Source of the DNA: Maribacter sp. MJ134
GTDB taxonomy: Bacteria; Bacteroidota; Bacteroidia; Flavobacteriales; Flavobacteriaceae
Length of the DNA: 64,000 nt
Reading direction: 5' to 3'
NCBI RefSeq assembly: GCF_003970695.1
Contig: NZ_CP034570.1
Coordinates: 3,100,001 to 3,164,000, forward strand
Made by a program: the position numbers and the translations under genes. Positions 23,580-32,726 of the stretch are shown in pieces. The first letter of the stretch is position 1, and each line of letters begins with the position of its first letter. The notes beneath the pieces were generated by a model. It was not told the DNA's origin, did no database searches, and saw only the letters and a list, made by a program, of their open reading frames with translations.

Positions 23580-25214
23580 TTATAATTGAATTTGACCTTT
23601 ACTTACTTGACCAGCCATAATAAGGGCGTTATAGGCATTTGCAATTTTCCCCGAAGTGGAGATGTCCCTTAAGTTAGCACTTTTTGATGCGTCACCGCCC
23701 AAAATCACTTTTGCTTTAATCGGCAATCCGGATTTCAAAATGATTTTTTTGACCTGAGCTGCGGATAAGTTAGGATATTGGGAAAATAACAGAGCGGCCA
23801 ATCCCGCCACTGCAGGGGCTGCCATAGAAGTCCCTGGAGAGTACTCGTAAGTGTTATTGGGATAAGAAGAGTAAATATCCGTTCCGGGAGCGAAAATATC
23901 AACGTTTATTTTTCCGTAATTGGAATAAGAAGCTAACAATTCCGAACCGTATTTCGGGTCTAGGGCACCTACGGTTATAACGTTATCCGAGATTTCCGGA
24001 CCGTTGTTCACTTGATCGTTAGGGTAGTTTGGATTGGAAGGGTCATCTAGATTGGCACCATCGTTACCGGCGGCATGCACAAAGAGCACATCATTTTTTG
24101 CAGCGTATTTTATGGCATCGTAAACCCACGCTGCGTTTGGAGAAAACGACTTTCCAAAGCTGCCATTGATGACCTTGGCCCCATTATCCACCGCATAACG
24201 AATGCCAAGGGCAATGTCTTTGTCATACTCGTCCCCGTTGGGTACGGCACGTACACTCATTATGGCTACATTATTGGCAATACCGTTGGCACCTTTGTCA
24301 TTATTTCTTTCCGCCGCAATAATACCGGCTACATGGGTACCATGACTTTCATCTGCTACGCGATTGTTTGGATTACCATTACCGTATTTGGTATCGTTCC
24401 AGTTGTAAGGGTCGTCTCCGACTACTTTTCTACCATCAAAATCTTTGTTGAGGTTATAATTAAGCTGTTCCGTAAAATATTTCAACCCGTCACCAAGCTC
24501 TTCAAGTACTTCCGGAATCGTTTCTTTTATTGTGAACATCTGCGCAAGAATGGCTTTGTTGCGCTGCATAGTTTCGTCTTTGGCTTCAATTGCCGATACC
24601 TCGGCCTTGGTATAGCTTTCTTTACCCAAATGCTTTTTAACGGCGGCATCCGCTCCTTTTACGGCCTGTAAAATCTGCTCATATTGTTGTTTGTTCTGTA
24701 GGGCCTCATTGTATTCCTTGTCCAATTTTGCCTTTGCTTTGGCAAGCGTTGCTTGGTCTCCAATGTTTAAGCGGAGCATGCGAACATATTCTAGCTGTTC
24801 GTTATAGGATTCCCCTAGGAAATTATAACCGTGAATGTCATCTATGTATCCATTCCCATCATCATCTTTATTGTTCCCAGGTCTTTCCTTGGTATTGGTC
24901 CAAAGTACGCCATCTAAATCTTCGTGGTCTAAGTCTATTCCTGAATCCAATACTGCAACAATGACTTTACTACCTTTCTTATTTTTAATGATATCCTTAT
25001 AGGCCTTATCCACACTCATTCCAGGAATGGTGTCGGTTATTAAATCTAGATGTCCCCAATTTTGCTTTTCGGCTTTGGTAAGCTCAGCGATTTTAAGGGG
25101 TGTCGTATCAATATTTTCTACAGGGGTGAGAATCAAACCTCCGGTACTACCGCAACTCATCATTAGCGTTGTGGCAGCAATAAAGAAGACCGATTTAGAA
25201 AATGTTCGTTTCAT
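23580..25214 (-). CDS. Subtilisin-like serine protease lipoprotein (S8)
   Basis: 544 residues. Lipobox MMSC (C21). The catalytic triad lies at D90 (VIVAVLDSGIDLDHED), His near 292 (DESHGTHVAGIIAA) and Ser near 463 (YSPGTSMAAPAVAGL). Between the Asp and His motifs there is an insertion of more than 100 residues, mostly charged and helical (ATLAKAKAKLDKEYNEAL...), likely a coiled coil, which is unusual for classical subtilisins but known in Bacteroidota S8 lipoproteins. It is the head of the run S8, M1, rnpA, S41. Confidence 0.92.
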   Translation of the reverse strand: MKRTFSKSVFFIAATTLMMSCGSTGGLILTPVENIDTTPLKIAELTKAEKQNWGHLDLITDTIPGMSVDKAYKDIIKNKKGSKVIVAVLDSGIDLDHEDLDGVLWTNTKERPGNNKDDDGNGYIDDIHGYNFLGESYNEQLEYVRMLRLNIGDQATLAKAKAKLDKEYNEALQNKQQYEQILQAVKGADAAVKKHLGKESYTKAEVSAIEAKDETMQRNKAILAQMFTIKETIPEVLEELGDGLKYFTEQLNYNLNKDFDGRKVVGDDPYNWNDTKYGNGNPNNRVADESHGTHVAGIIAAERNNDKGANGIANNVAIMSVRAVPNGDEYDKDIALGIRYAVDNGAKVINGSFGKSFSPNAAWVYDAIKYAAKNDVLFVHAAGNDGANLDDPSNPNYPNDQVNNGPEISDNVITVGALDPKYGSELLASYSNYGKINVDIFAPGTDIYSSYPNNTYEYSPGTSMAAPAVAGLAALLFSQYPNLSAAQVKKIILKSGLPIKAKVILGGDASKSANLRDISTSGKIANAYNALIMAGQVSKGQIQL

Positions 25215-25258
25215 AAGATGTGTATTTTAATTAGTGTTTTTCTAGTTTATTATTGATG

Positions 25259-26140
25259 TTAATGGAAAATTTCTTCAAAGGTATAAGTGCTATCCAATCG
25301 CACACCTTTTTCCGTTTGTTTAAGGGTGCAGAGTTCATTATGGGCATCGTGTTCAAAGAACAGGTAAATCTCATTTTCCACGGCCTTATTTAGGAATAGT
25401 TCCTTCTCAGAAAGGGTTAATAAGGGGCGTGTATCGTAGCCGATGACGTAAGGTAATGGAATGTGTCCTACCGTTGGAATTAAATCCGCTACGAACACTA
25501 TGGTTTTTCCTTTGTATTTAATTTGAGGTAACATTTGCTTTTCGGTATGCCCATCTACAAATCGAATTCCAAAATTAAGTTCCGATTGTTCTTTAAAAGC
25601 TAGATCATTGTTTGTGTTTGGCAACCCGATAAATTTTAACTGGCCACTTTCCTCCATAGGTAAAAGGTTTTCCTTTAGAAAGGAAGCTTTTTCCCTAGCG
25701 TTGGGTTCTGTGGCCCATTTCCAATGATTTTCATTGGTCCAAAAATGTGCATTTTTAAAGGCAGGTTCATAACCCGTTCTGTTACTGTTCCACTGAATAC
25801 AACCGCCACAGTGATCAAAATGTAGATGTGTCATAAAAACATCGGTAATATCGTCTCTATGAAATCCAAGCTTTTTCAGGGAATTGTCCAATGAAAAATC
25901 GCCCCAGCGGTAATAATAGCTGAAAAATTTGTCAGATTGTTTGTTCCCCATACCGGTATCGATAAGAATAAGGCGGTTAGCATCTTCTATCAAAAGACTT
26001 CTTGCAGCGATATCGATAAGGTTATTAGTATCTGCAGGGTTAGTCTTTTGCCAAATGGTCTTAGGAACTACGCCGAACATAGCCCCACCGTCCAATTTAA
26101 AATTACCAGTTTCTACGGGAAAAATTTCCATGAAGGGCAA
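25259..26140 (-). CDS. MBL-fold metallohydrolase
   Basis: 293 residues (an alternative ATG at 26131 removes MPF). The metal site is THLHFDHCGG, followed by a distal His in VDGHTEKQ, an Asp in VFVADLIPT and a His in FEHDAH. The layout fits the lactonase/GLX2-like cytoplasmic hydrolases. No signal peptide. The substrate is unknown; quorum-quenching lactonases are one possibility but nothing proves this. It is divergent from the permease gene. Confidence 0.85.
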   Translation of the reverse strand: MPFMEIFPVETGNFKLDGGAMFGVVPKTIWQKTNPADTNNLIDIAARSLLIEDANRLILIDTGMGNKQSDKFFSYYYRWGDFSLDNSLKKLGFHRDDITDVFMTHLHFDHCGGCIQWNSNRTGYEPAFKNAHFWTNENHWKWATEPNAREKASFLKENLLPMEESGQLKFIGLPNTNNDLAFKEQSELNFGIRFVDGHTEKQMLPQIKYKGKTIVFVADLIPTVGHIPLPYVIGYDTRPLLTLSEKELFLNKAVENEIYLFFEHDAHNELCTLKQTEKGVRLDSTYTFEEIFH

Positions 26141-26240
26141 AATAATAAAACCTTATGAAAACCTAAGATTATTAAGAATATATTATCATTTAGCGTTTAC
26201 TTTAAAAAGGCTATTTTTATCCCCCAACCAACTAAAGGAT

Positions 26241-28445
26241 TTGAAAAAATTAGAACGTAGTTTATCGCTTACCTCTGTAATTGCCATTAGTATAGGAGGT
26301 ATGCTGGGTAGCGGAATTTTTGTGCTCCCAGGCTTGGCGGCCGCCAAAACAGGTTCTTCTGTATGGCTTGCCTATTTATTGGCAGCTGTCTGCATATTGC
26401 CTGCGGCACTATCAAAATCAGAGTTGGCCACTGCAATGCCTTCTTCAGGAGGCACATACGTATACATTGAACGAGCTTTTGGGCCACTTCTTGGCACCAT
26501 AGCCGGTATAGGGCTTTGGCTATCCCTCCTCTTTAAAAGTGCCTTTGCCTTGGTTGGTTTTGGAGCATATCTGTCCATATTAGTACATATAGCCCCGGGA
26601 TTAACAAAGTACATTGCCTTGATTTTTTTGGCGATAATTCTTTTTCTGAATATTCTGGGTGTTAAAAAGGTTGGCAAGGTTCAAATCGTTATTGTGACCA
26701 TTAGCCTTGTTACGCTAGCTCTAATTTTAATCTTTGGCCTACCAAAAACATCACCTGAACTTTTAGAGCCTTTTTTATTGGAAGGGAATATGGGTCTGTT
26801 TTCTACCGTAGCATTTGTCTACATCTCCTATGCCGGGGTCACCAAGGTCGCTGCGATTGCTGGTGAGATAAAGAATCCAAGCACAAATTTGCCTAGGGCA
26901 ATGATTCTCTCCTTACTTATCATGACTTCGATTTATGTGTTCATGGCCTTTGTTTTGGTAGGTAATATTCCTTTGGACTCCTTGGGTTCCGATATTAAAC
27001 CGATATACACCATATCTCATCTCTTAGGAGGAAAATATGTGGGTTATGCTGCGGCCATTATAGGTATTGTAACCTTAATTTCCATGGCAAATTCCGGGGT
27101 TTTGGCCTCATCTAGATTTCCCTTTGCGATGGCGATAGATAAGCTACTGCCAAGCTTTATGGCGAAGATTCATTCGCGTTACTTAACGCCGGTGGTAACG
27201 ATTGTCATGACCTGTTTTGCCATGGCCTTGGTCATCTTATTTTTAGACGTGGAGAAAATTGCAAAATTGGCCAGTGCATTTATGGTAATGATGTTCATAT
27301 TGGTCAACGCCTGTGTCATTGTCCTTAGGGAAACGGCCGCGCAATGGTATAATCCGCCTTATCGTTCGCCGTTTTATCCTGTGTTACAGCTTTTTGGAAT
27401 AGGCACGGGAATAGCTTTGCTCGTGTTTTTGGGATTGGGCCCAATGCTTGCTATAATCGCCATATTCGTTATCGGATTACTTATTTATTTCAAGTTTGGG
27501 AAAAATGCCACTCGTACAGGAATTTTAAGGAAATATGGACATCGACCCGCATTATATCTTTTTTACAAGCGAAAGAAGAGAGAACAGTTTGCCTACAGAA
27601 AAAATCAGCCCATAGCCGAACAAAATTTAGACGGACAATTGGTTTCCGATGCCGGTGTGGTAGTACCGCTCTTAGGGAATGAGAAATCTGCAGAGATGTT
27701 GGTGGAAATTGCGGCGGCCATCAATAAAAAGGAAAAAATACAGGCCGTAAATATCACTGAGGTACCGAACCAGACTTTTTTAGATGCTTTTGAGGAAGAA
27801 GAGAATCCGCAGGTAACCTCGCTAGACAGAAGAATTGCCAGTTTGGCGGTATCTAAGAATATCGAAATAGATTTTGAGGCCGTCGTTACCCATGAAATGT
27901 CAGATACCATACACGAACTTAGTAACCAGACACATTGCGATTGGTTGGTCATGGGTTGGAACGGCAGGGCGCACAGTGGTATTCTTGTGAGCAACCCTGT
28001 AGGGTGGCTGCTGACCCATATCAATTCTGATTTTGCCCTTTTCAAGGACAATGGTGTTCGGTACATTAGTAAAGTATTGTTGCCGCTAAGGCCAGGCCGA
28101 AAAGAGAAAAATTTTGTTGCTGTTGCCGATAGAATATGTAAGTTTTATGGCGCCTCGTTGACCCTATTGCACGTAGTGCCAGAAAATACCACAGAGGAAG
28201 CCATCACCGACATGAAGAAAAAATCTCAAAAACTTTTGACCAAGGTAGAAACGAAAGGTATGGTTTTCGTTCAAAAAAGTGATGACTCTATCGCTGCGAT
28301 ATCCAAAGCTTCGGCCAGTTTTGATTTACTGATTCTTGGCACCCCACAAAAGGACAATTGGATCAGTGTGCTGTTCGGAACAGGAAAAGATAAGTTTACG
28401 GAAAAGTCGGCCTGTTCGGTCTTACGTCTTACCATGCGTGACTAA
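26241..28445 (+). CDS. APC-family amino acid permease fused to universal stress domains
   Basis: 734 residues with TTG as start (KKLERSLSLTSVIAISIGGMLGSGIFVLP follows). A longer frame reaches ATG 26130 and beyond, but that would overlap the divergent MBL gene and add residues unlike a transporter. About twelve transmembrane helices cover residues 10-420, with the APC GSGIF motif at the first helix. The C-terminal 300 residues contain two Usp-type folds (VVVPLLGNEKSAEMLVEIAAA and KVLLPLRPGRKEKNFVAVADRI...LLILGTP). Such fusions are common in Bacteroidota; the Usp part is thought to regulate transport, perhaps by nucleotide binding. Confidence 0.85.
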   Translation: MKKLERSLSLTSVIAISIGGMLGSGIFVLPGLAAAKTGSSVWLAYLLAAVCILPAALSKSELATAMPSSGGTYVYIERAFGPLLGTIAGIGLWLSLLFKSAFALVGFGAYLSILVHIAPGLTKYIALIFLAIILFLNILGVKKVGKVQIVIVTISLVTLALILIFGLPKTSPELLEPFLLEGNMGLFSTVAFVYISYAGVTKVAAIAGEIKNPSTNLPRAMILSLLIMTSIYVFMAFVLVGNIPLDSLGSDIKPIYTISHLLGGKYVGYAAAIIGIVTLISMANSGVLASSRFPFAMAIDKLLPSFMAKIHSRYLTPVVTIVMTCFAMALVILFLDVEKIAKLASAFMVMMFILVNACVIVLRETAAQWYNPPYRSPFYPVLQLFGIGTGIALLVFLGLGPMLAIIAIFVIGLLIYFKFGKNATRTGILRKYGHRPALYLFYKRKKREQFAYRKNQPIAEQNLDGQLVSDAGVVVPLLGNEKSAEMLVEIAAAINKKEKIQAVNITEVPNQTFLDAFEEEENPQVTSLDRRIASLAVSKNIEIDFEAVVTHEMSDTIHELSNQTHCDWLVMGWNGRAHSGILVSNPVGWLLTHINSDFALFKDNGVRYISKVLLPLRPGRKEKNFVAVADRICKFYGASLTLLHVVPENTTEEAITDMKKKSQKLLTKVETKGMVFVQKSDDSIAAISKASASFDLLILGTPQKDNWISVLFGTGKDKFTEKSACSVLRLTMRD

Positions 28446-28548
28446 TGATTTTTAGTTTTGATTAAGATTGCAGCGTAGATGAAACGAGGCATACTCCATT
28501 TTAAGACAACTCTCTTTATATTTACTATTTTTACCAAAAACAGTTTTA

Positions 28549-30384
28549 ATGCTAGAACTAGCGGGAATCATAATTTTAGGTATTATAGCACAGTGGGTAG
28601 CTTGGCGCCTAAAATTACCGGCAATATTACCATTGATTTTAATAGGGCTCTTGGTAGGGCCGATAGCCACACTATTTACTGAAGACGGAGGTAAACTGAT
28701 AGAACCTATTTGGGATGGTGAAAAAGGTCTTTTCCCAGGCGAAGGGCTGTACTATTTTGTTTCGCTTGCCATTAGCATTATTCTTTTTGAGGGAGGTCTT
28801 ACGCTGAAACGTTCAGAAATTAGAAACGTAGGTCCTATGATTACCAAGTTGATTACCATAGGAAGTGTGGTAACTTTCTTTGGTGCCGGTGTTGCCGCCC
28901 ATTATATTTTTGGTCTTAATTGGCAGATTTCATTTTTGTTCTCTGCATTGATCATTGTGACTGGGCCAACGGTAATTACACCGATTTTAAGAAACATTCC
29001 ACTGAAAAAGGATGTTTCTGCGGTATTGAAGTGGGAAGGAATCCTTATTGACCCCATAGGCGCATTGGCCGCCGTTTTGGTCTTTGAATTTATAAGTGTT
29101 GGGGAGGGCCAAGGCTATACGTTGACCGCACTCATAGAATTTGGAAAAATACTCTTATTCGGATTCACTTTTGGATTCACCTTTGCGCACGCCTTGGCAT
29201 TTGCTATTAAAAAGAATTTTATTCCACATTATCTTTTGAATGTGGTATCACTTTCTGTGGTGCTTTTGGTCTTTGTAGAGTCCGATATTTTTGCTCATGA
29301 GTCCGGGCTTTTGGCCGTGGTAGTTATGGGAATGGTCATGGGTAATATGAATTTGCCTAACATCAAGGAACTTCTTTACTTCAAGGAGTCCTTGAGCGTT
29401 CTTTTGATATCCATACTTTTCATACTGTTAGCGGCCAATATCAACATATCCGATTTGGAGCTTATTTATAATTGGAAAACAGTAGCGCTTTTTGCGGTTA
29501 TTGTTTTCTTGATAAGGCCTATAGGAGTATTCCTCAGTGCCCAAGGCTCCAATCTAAAATTCAACGAAAAATTATTTATAAGTTGGGTGGGTCCCAGAGG
29601 TATTGTTGCGGCCGGTATAGCCTCACTTTTTGGGTCTAAGCTGTTATCAAGGGGAGAGCCAGGTGCGGAATACATCACCCCATTGGTATTTATGATTGTA
29701 CTGGGTACCGTTTTACTGAATGCAACTACAGCTAGGATATTTGCAAAATTAGTAGGTGTTTTTCTAAAGAAATCCGAAGGTATCTTAATTGTTGGGGCAT
29801 GCAAGGTTTCTCGTTTAATCGGTAGTTATTTACAACAGAATAACCGTCATGTAGTATTGATAGATAGTAACCGGGATAATATAGAAAAGGCAAAGAAAAA
29901 AGGATTGGAAGCCTTTAATGCCAATATTTATTCTGATTCGCTTTCCAATAATATAGAACTTAACGATGTTGGTTTTCTAATGGCACTAACGGGCAATGTG
30001 GATATCAATAAATTTGCTTTGAACAAGTTCAAAAATCAATTTGGTGAAAATGGCTCTTTTAGGTTAGTGACGCCAGATGAGATGAAAGATCCGGAAAATA
30101 ATCCCAAAGAGGGGCTTTTTTCTCATACGGATGATTATATACGTTTATCGCAAGCTGCCAGAAATAATCCTACCATTCATGAGATAGAATTAAAGGATGC
30201 TGAGCATTATAAAGAACTTATAGAGATTACCAAGGCGGATGACGCAATAATTCCTTTATTCTTAAGAAGCCCAGAAGGGGATATTGAAATTATACCGGCC
30301 TTTAGCGAAGATTTTACTGAAATTCAAGAAGGATTTAGATTGGCTTATTTAGGTAAGCTATTCCCTGTTGAGGAAGACAATTAA
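28549..30384 (+). CDS. Cation:proton antiporter with a C-terminal NAD-binding-type domain
   Basis: 611 residues. About twelve membrane helices with the CPA1/NhaP signature (ILFEGGLTLKRSEI, ALIIVTGPTVITPILR, GILIDPIGALAAVLVFE). From about residue 405 a Rossmann-type domain appears (GILIVGACKVSRLIGSYL, VVLIDSNRDNIEKAKKKG), as in KefC/TrkA-N-regulated antiporters. It exchanges Na+ or K+ for H+. The gene follows the APC permease by about 100 bp on the same strand. Confidence 0.88.
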   Translation: MLELAGIIILGIIAQWVAWRLKLPAILPLILIGLLVGPIATLFTEDGGKLIEPIWDGEKGLFPGEGLYYFVSLAISIILFEGGLTLKRSEIRNVGPMITKLITIGSVVTFFGAGVAAHYIFGLNWQISFLFSALIIVTGPTVITPILRNIPLKKDVSAVLKWEGILIDPIGALAAVLVFEFISVGEGQGYTLTALIEFGKILLFGFTFGFTFAHALAFAIKKNFIPHYLLNVVSLSVVLLVFVESDIFAHESGLLAVVVMGMVMGNMNLPNIKELLYFKESLSVLLISILFILLAANINISDLELIYNWKTVALFAVIVFLIRPIGVFLSAQGSNLKFNEKLFISWVGPRGIVAAGIASLFGSKLLSRGEPGAEYITPLVFMIVLGTVLLNATTARIFAKLVGVFLKKSEGILIVGACKVSRLIGSYLQQNNRHVVLIDSNRDNIEKAKKKGLEAFNANIYSDSLSNNIELNDVGFLMALTGNVDINKFALNKFKNQFGENGSFRLVTPDEMKDPENNPKEGLFSHTDDYIRLSQAARNNPTIHEIELKDAEHYKELIEITKADDAIIPLFLRSPEGDIEIIPAFSEDFTEIQEGFRLAYLGKLFPVEEDN

Positions 30385-30488
30385 GTTGACTTGGAATGAG
30401 CCTACGAGACATGCGAAAATAACTAAATATGACCTTGGAGCATTCGCAATCTCAAATATAAATTAAATATGCTAAATCGAAACTTCTG

Positions 30489-30647
30489 TTATTTTGTTGT
30501 TTTTCTGACTTTTCCTGTCAGAAGTAATCCTATTCCAGCACCAATAAATATTCCAGAAACGAAGTCAGTTGCATCATTTTGAATAACAAATTTTACTACA
30601 ATTCCCAGAACTAAAATTGTAAATCCAATAATTCTTACTTTAGTCAT
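30489..30647 (-). CDS. Small two-helix membrane protein
   Basis: 52 residues, too short for routine calling. It starts MTKVRIIGFTILVLGIVVKF and includes the soluble turn QNDATDFVSG, then a second glycine-rich helix IFIGAGIGLLLTG and a basic end KVRKTTK. Two transmembrane segments with a short acidic loop and a basic tail are convincing as a real product. Family unknown, although similar small proteins recur in flavobacteria. It occupies most of the 334-bp gap between the antiporter and lepA. Confidence 0.65.
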   Translation of the reverse strand: MTKVRIIGFTILVLGIVVKFVIQNDATDFVSGIFIGAGIGLLLTGKVRKTTK

Positions 30648-30718
30648 TAGTATATTAAGTTTTAATAGCTCTCCACAATGAAAAGCAACACTAGGTTGAA
30701 TTAATAATTAAGAAGCCC

Positions 30719-32515
30719 TTAATCATTTAGCTTAAGAACCGCCATAAAGGCTTCTTGTGGCACTTCTACGTTCCCCACTTGGCGCATACGTTTTTTACCT
30801 TTCTTTTGTTTCTCCAAAAGCTTTCTTTTTCTAGAAATATCACCACCGTAACATTTGGCGGTAACGTCTTTACGAAGTGCCTTCGTGGTTTCCCTAGAAA
30901 TAATTTTTGCCCCTATTGCTGCTTGAATGGGAATATCAAACTGTTGTCTAGGGATAAGCTCCTTCAGTTTTTCACACATCTTTTTACCTATGGTAACGGC
31001 GTTATCGGCATGTATAAGCGCAGATAGGGCATCTACGGGCTGTGCGTTCAATAAAATATCTACACGTACCAATTTGGAAGTTCGCATTCCTATTGGCGCA
31101 TAGTCAAATGAAGCGTACCCTTTGGAAACCGTTTTTAGACGGTCATAGAAATCAAACACTATTTCCGCCAGTGGCATATCAAAATTGAGCTCAACACGTT
31201 CGGTTGTTAAGTACGTTTGATTGGTAATCTGGCCTCTTTTTTCAATACAGAGCGACATTACATTACCCACAAAATCGGACTTTGTAATAATGGTTGCCTT
31301 GATATAAGGTTCTTCTACCCGGTCAATTGTGGAAGGGTCCGGCAAATCGGAAGGATTGTTAACGATGATAGGTTTGTCGGGGTCCCTGCGCGTAAAAGCA
31401 TTGTAACTAACATTGGGAACGGTCGTAATTACCGTCATATTAAATTCGCGCTCCAAGCGTTCCTGAATGATTTCCATATGAAGCATTCCCAAAAAGCCGC
31501 AACGGAAACCAAAACCTAGGGCGGCACTACTTTCCGGGGCAAAAACTAAGGAAGCATCATTTAATTGCAATTTTTCCATGGAAGTCCTGAGCTCCTCAAA
31601 ATCTTCGGTATCTACAGGGTAAATACCTGCAAAGACCATAGGCTTTACGTCCTCAAAACCGGCAATTGCATTTTCCGTTGGTTTTGCCGCATCCGTAATG
31701 GTATCTCCTACCTTTACTTCCCTTGCATCCTTGATGCCTGTAATCAAATACCCCACATCTCCTGCCTTTATACTTTTCTTGGGATGCTGTTCTAGTTTAA
31801 GCGTACCTACCTCGTCGGCAAAATAATCCTTATCGGTGGCAACAAATTTTATTTTTTGTCCTTTCTTAATTTCACCGTTGATAACCCTAAAATAGGTTTC
31901 TACGCCTCGGAACGGATTATAAACAGAGTCGAAGACCAATGCTTGTAACGACTCATCCAAGTTTCCTTCTGGAGCAGGAACCCGCTCAATAATAGCGGCA
32001 AGTATTTCCTCGATGCCAATTCCGGTCTTTGCACTCGCCGGGATAACCTCTTCGGCATCACAACCTAGAAGATCTACAATATCATCCGTAACTTCTTCCG
32101 GACTTGCACTGGGTAAGTCTACCTTATTGAGTACCGGAATAATTTCCAAGTCGTTTTCTAAGGCCAAGTATAAATTACTAATGGTTTGTGCTTGAATGCT
32201 TTGAGCGGCATCAACCACTAGTAATGCCCCTTCACAAGCGGCAATGGACCTGGAAACTTCGTAAGAGAAATCTACATGACCAGGAGTATCGATTAAATTC
32301 AGAATATACTCTTCTCCCTTATACGTGTATTCCATCTGAATAGCGTGACTCTTTATGGTAATACCACGTTCACGTTCCAAATCCATACTGTCTAGCAGCT
32401 GTTCTTTCTTCTCCCTCTCGGTAACGGAGCCGGTAAAGTCCAAAAGCCTATCGGCCAAGGTGCTTTTACCATGGTCTATATGGGCAATGATGCAAAAATT
32501 TCGAATGTTTTTCAT
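30719..32515 (-). CDS. lepA: Elongation factor 4 (LepA)
   Basis: 598 residues from the ATG at 32515; the longer frame up to 32581 adds residues that do not belong to the family. The GTPase boxes are AHIDHGKST, the RGITIKS switch, DTPGHVDF and NKVD. LepA-specific C-terminal parts follow, ending in [24 protein letters not shown]. It acts on stalled or misassembled ribosomes during translation and biogenesis at the membrane or in the cytoplasm. Single gene, normal length. Confidence 0.97.
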   Translation of the reverse strand: MKNIRNFCIIAHIDHGKSTLADRLLDFTGSVTEREKKEQLLDSMDLERERGITIKSHAIQMEYTYKGEEYILNLIDTPGHVDFSYEVSRSIAACEGALLVVDAAQSIQAQTISNLYLALENDLEIIPVLNKVDLPSASPEEVTDDIVDLLGCDAEEVIPASAKTGIGIEEILAAIIERVPAPEGNLDESLQALVFDSVYNPFRGVETYFRVINGEIKKGQKIKFVATDKDYFADEVGTLKLEQHPKKSIKAGDVGYLITGIKDAREVKVGDTITDAAKPTENAIAGFEDVKPMVFAGIYPVDTEDFEELRTSMEKLQLNDASLVFAPESSAALGFGFRCGFLGMLHMEIIQERLEREFNMTVITTVPNVSYNAFTRRDPDKPIIVNNPSDLPDPSTIDRVEEPYIKATIITKSDFVGNVMSLCIEKRGQITNQTYLTTERVELNFDMPLAEIVFDFYDRLKTVSKGYASFDYAPIGMRTSKLVRVDILLNAQPVDALSALIHADNAVTIGKKMCEKLKELIPRQQFDIPIQAAIGAKIISRETTKALRKDVTAKCYGGDISRKRKLLEKQKKGKKRMRQVGNVEVPQEAFMAVLKLND

Positions 32516-32698
32516 AGCGTATGAACAAGTGATGTCGCCACTAAAAACCGTGTTTGATGTAGTCTCTAGAAGCAATTGCAAATATAATCTAATTTAAGGC
32601 GAAACTTTAGCCTGAAACATGCAAAATACTATGTTGGCGAAGAATCACAAAAAGCCTATAGGATTACCTATTTTGAAAGAAAAGAGGTATTAATTTGT

Positions 32699-32706
32699 TA
32701 GCTTTG
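32699..32706 (+). promoter_or_regulatory. -7 promoter element, TonB-linked receptor 1
   Basis: TAGCTTTG matches the Bacteroidota -7 consensus TAnnTTTG, with TTTG 23 bp upstream (32672-32675) as a -33 candidate. It lies 21 bp before the GTG start at 32727. Confidence 0.5.
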
Positions 32707-32726
32707 ATATTCAACCCAAACATAAA

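Noticed and set aside
24075-24671. Plus-strand 198-aa frame in the S8 protease gene
   Set aside because: Antisense shadow; the minus-strand protein has full catalytic motifs.
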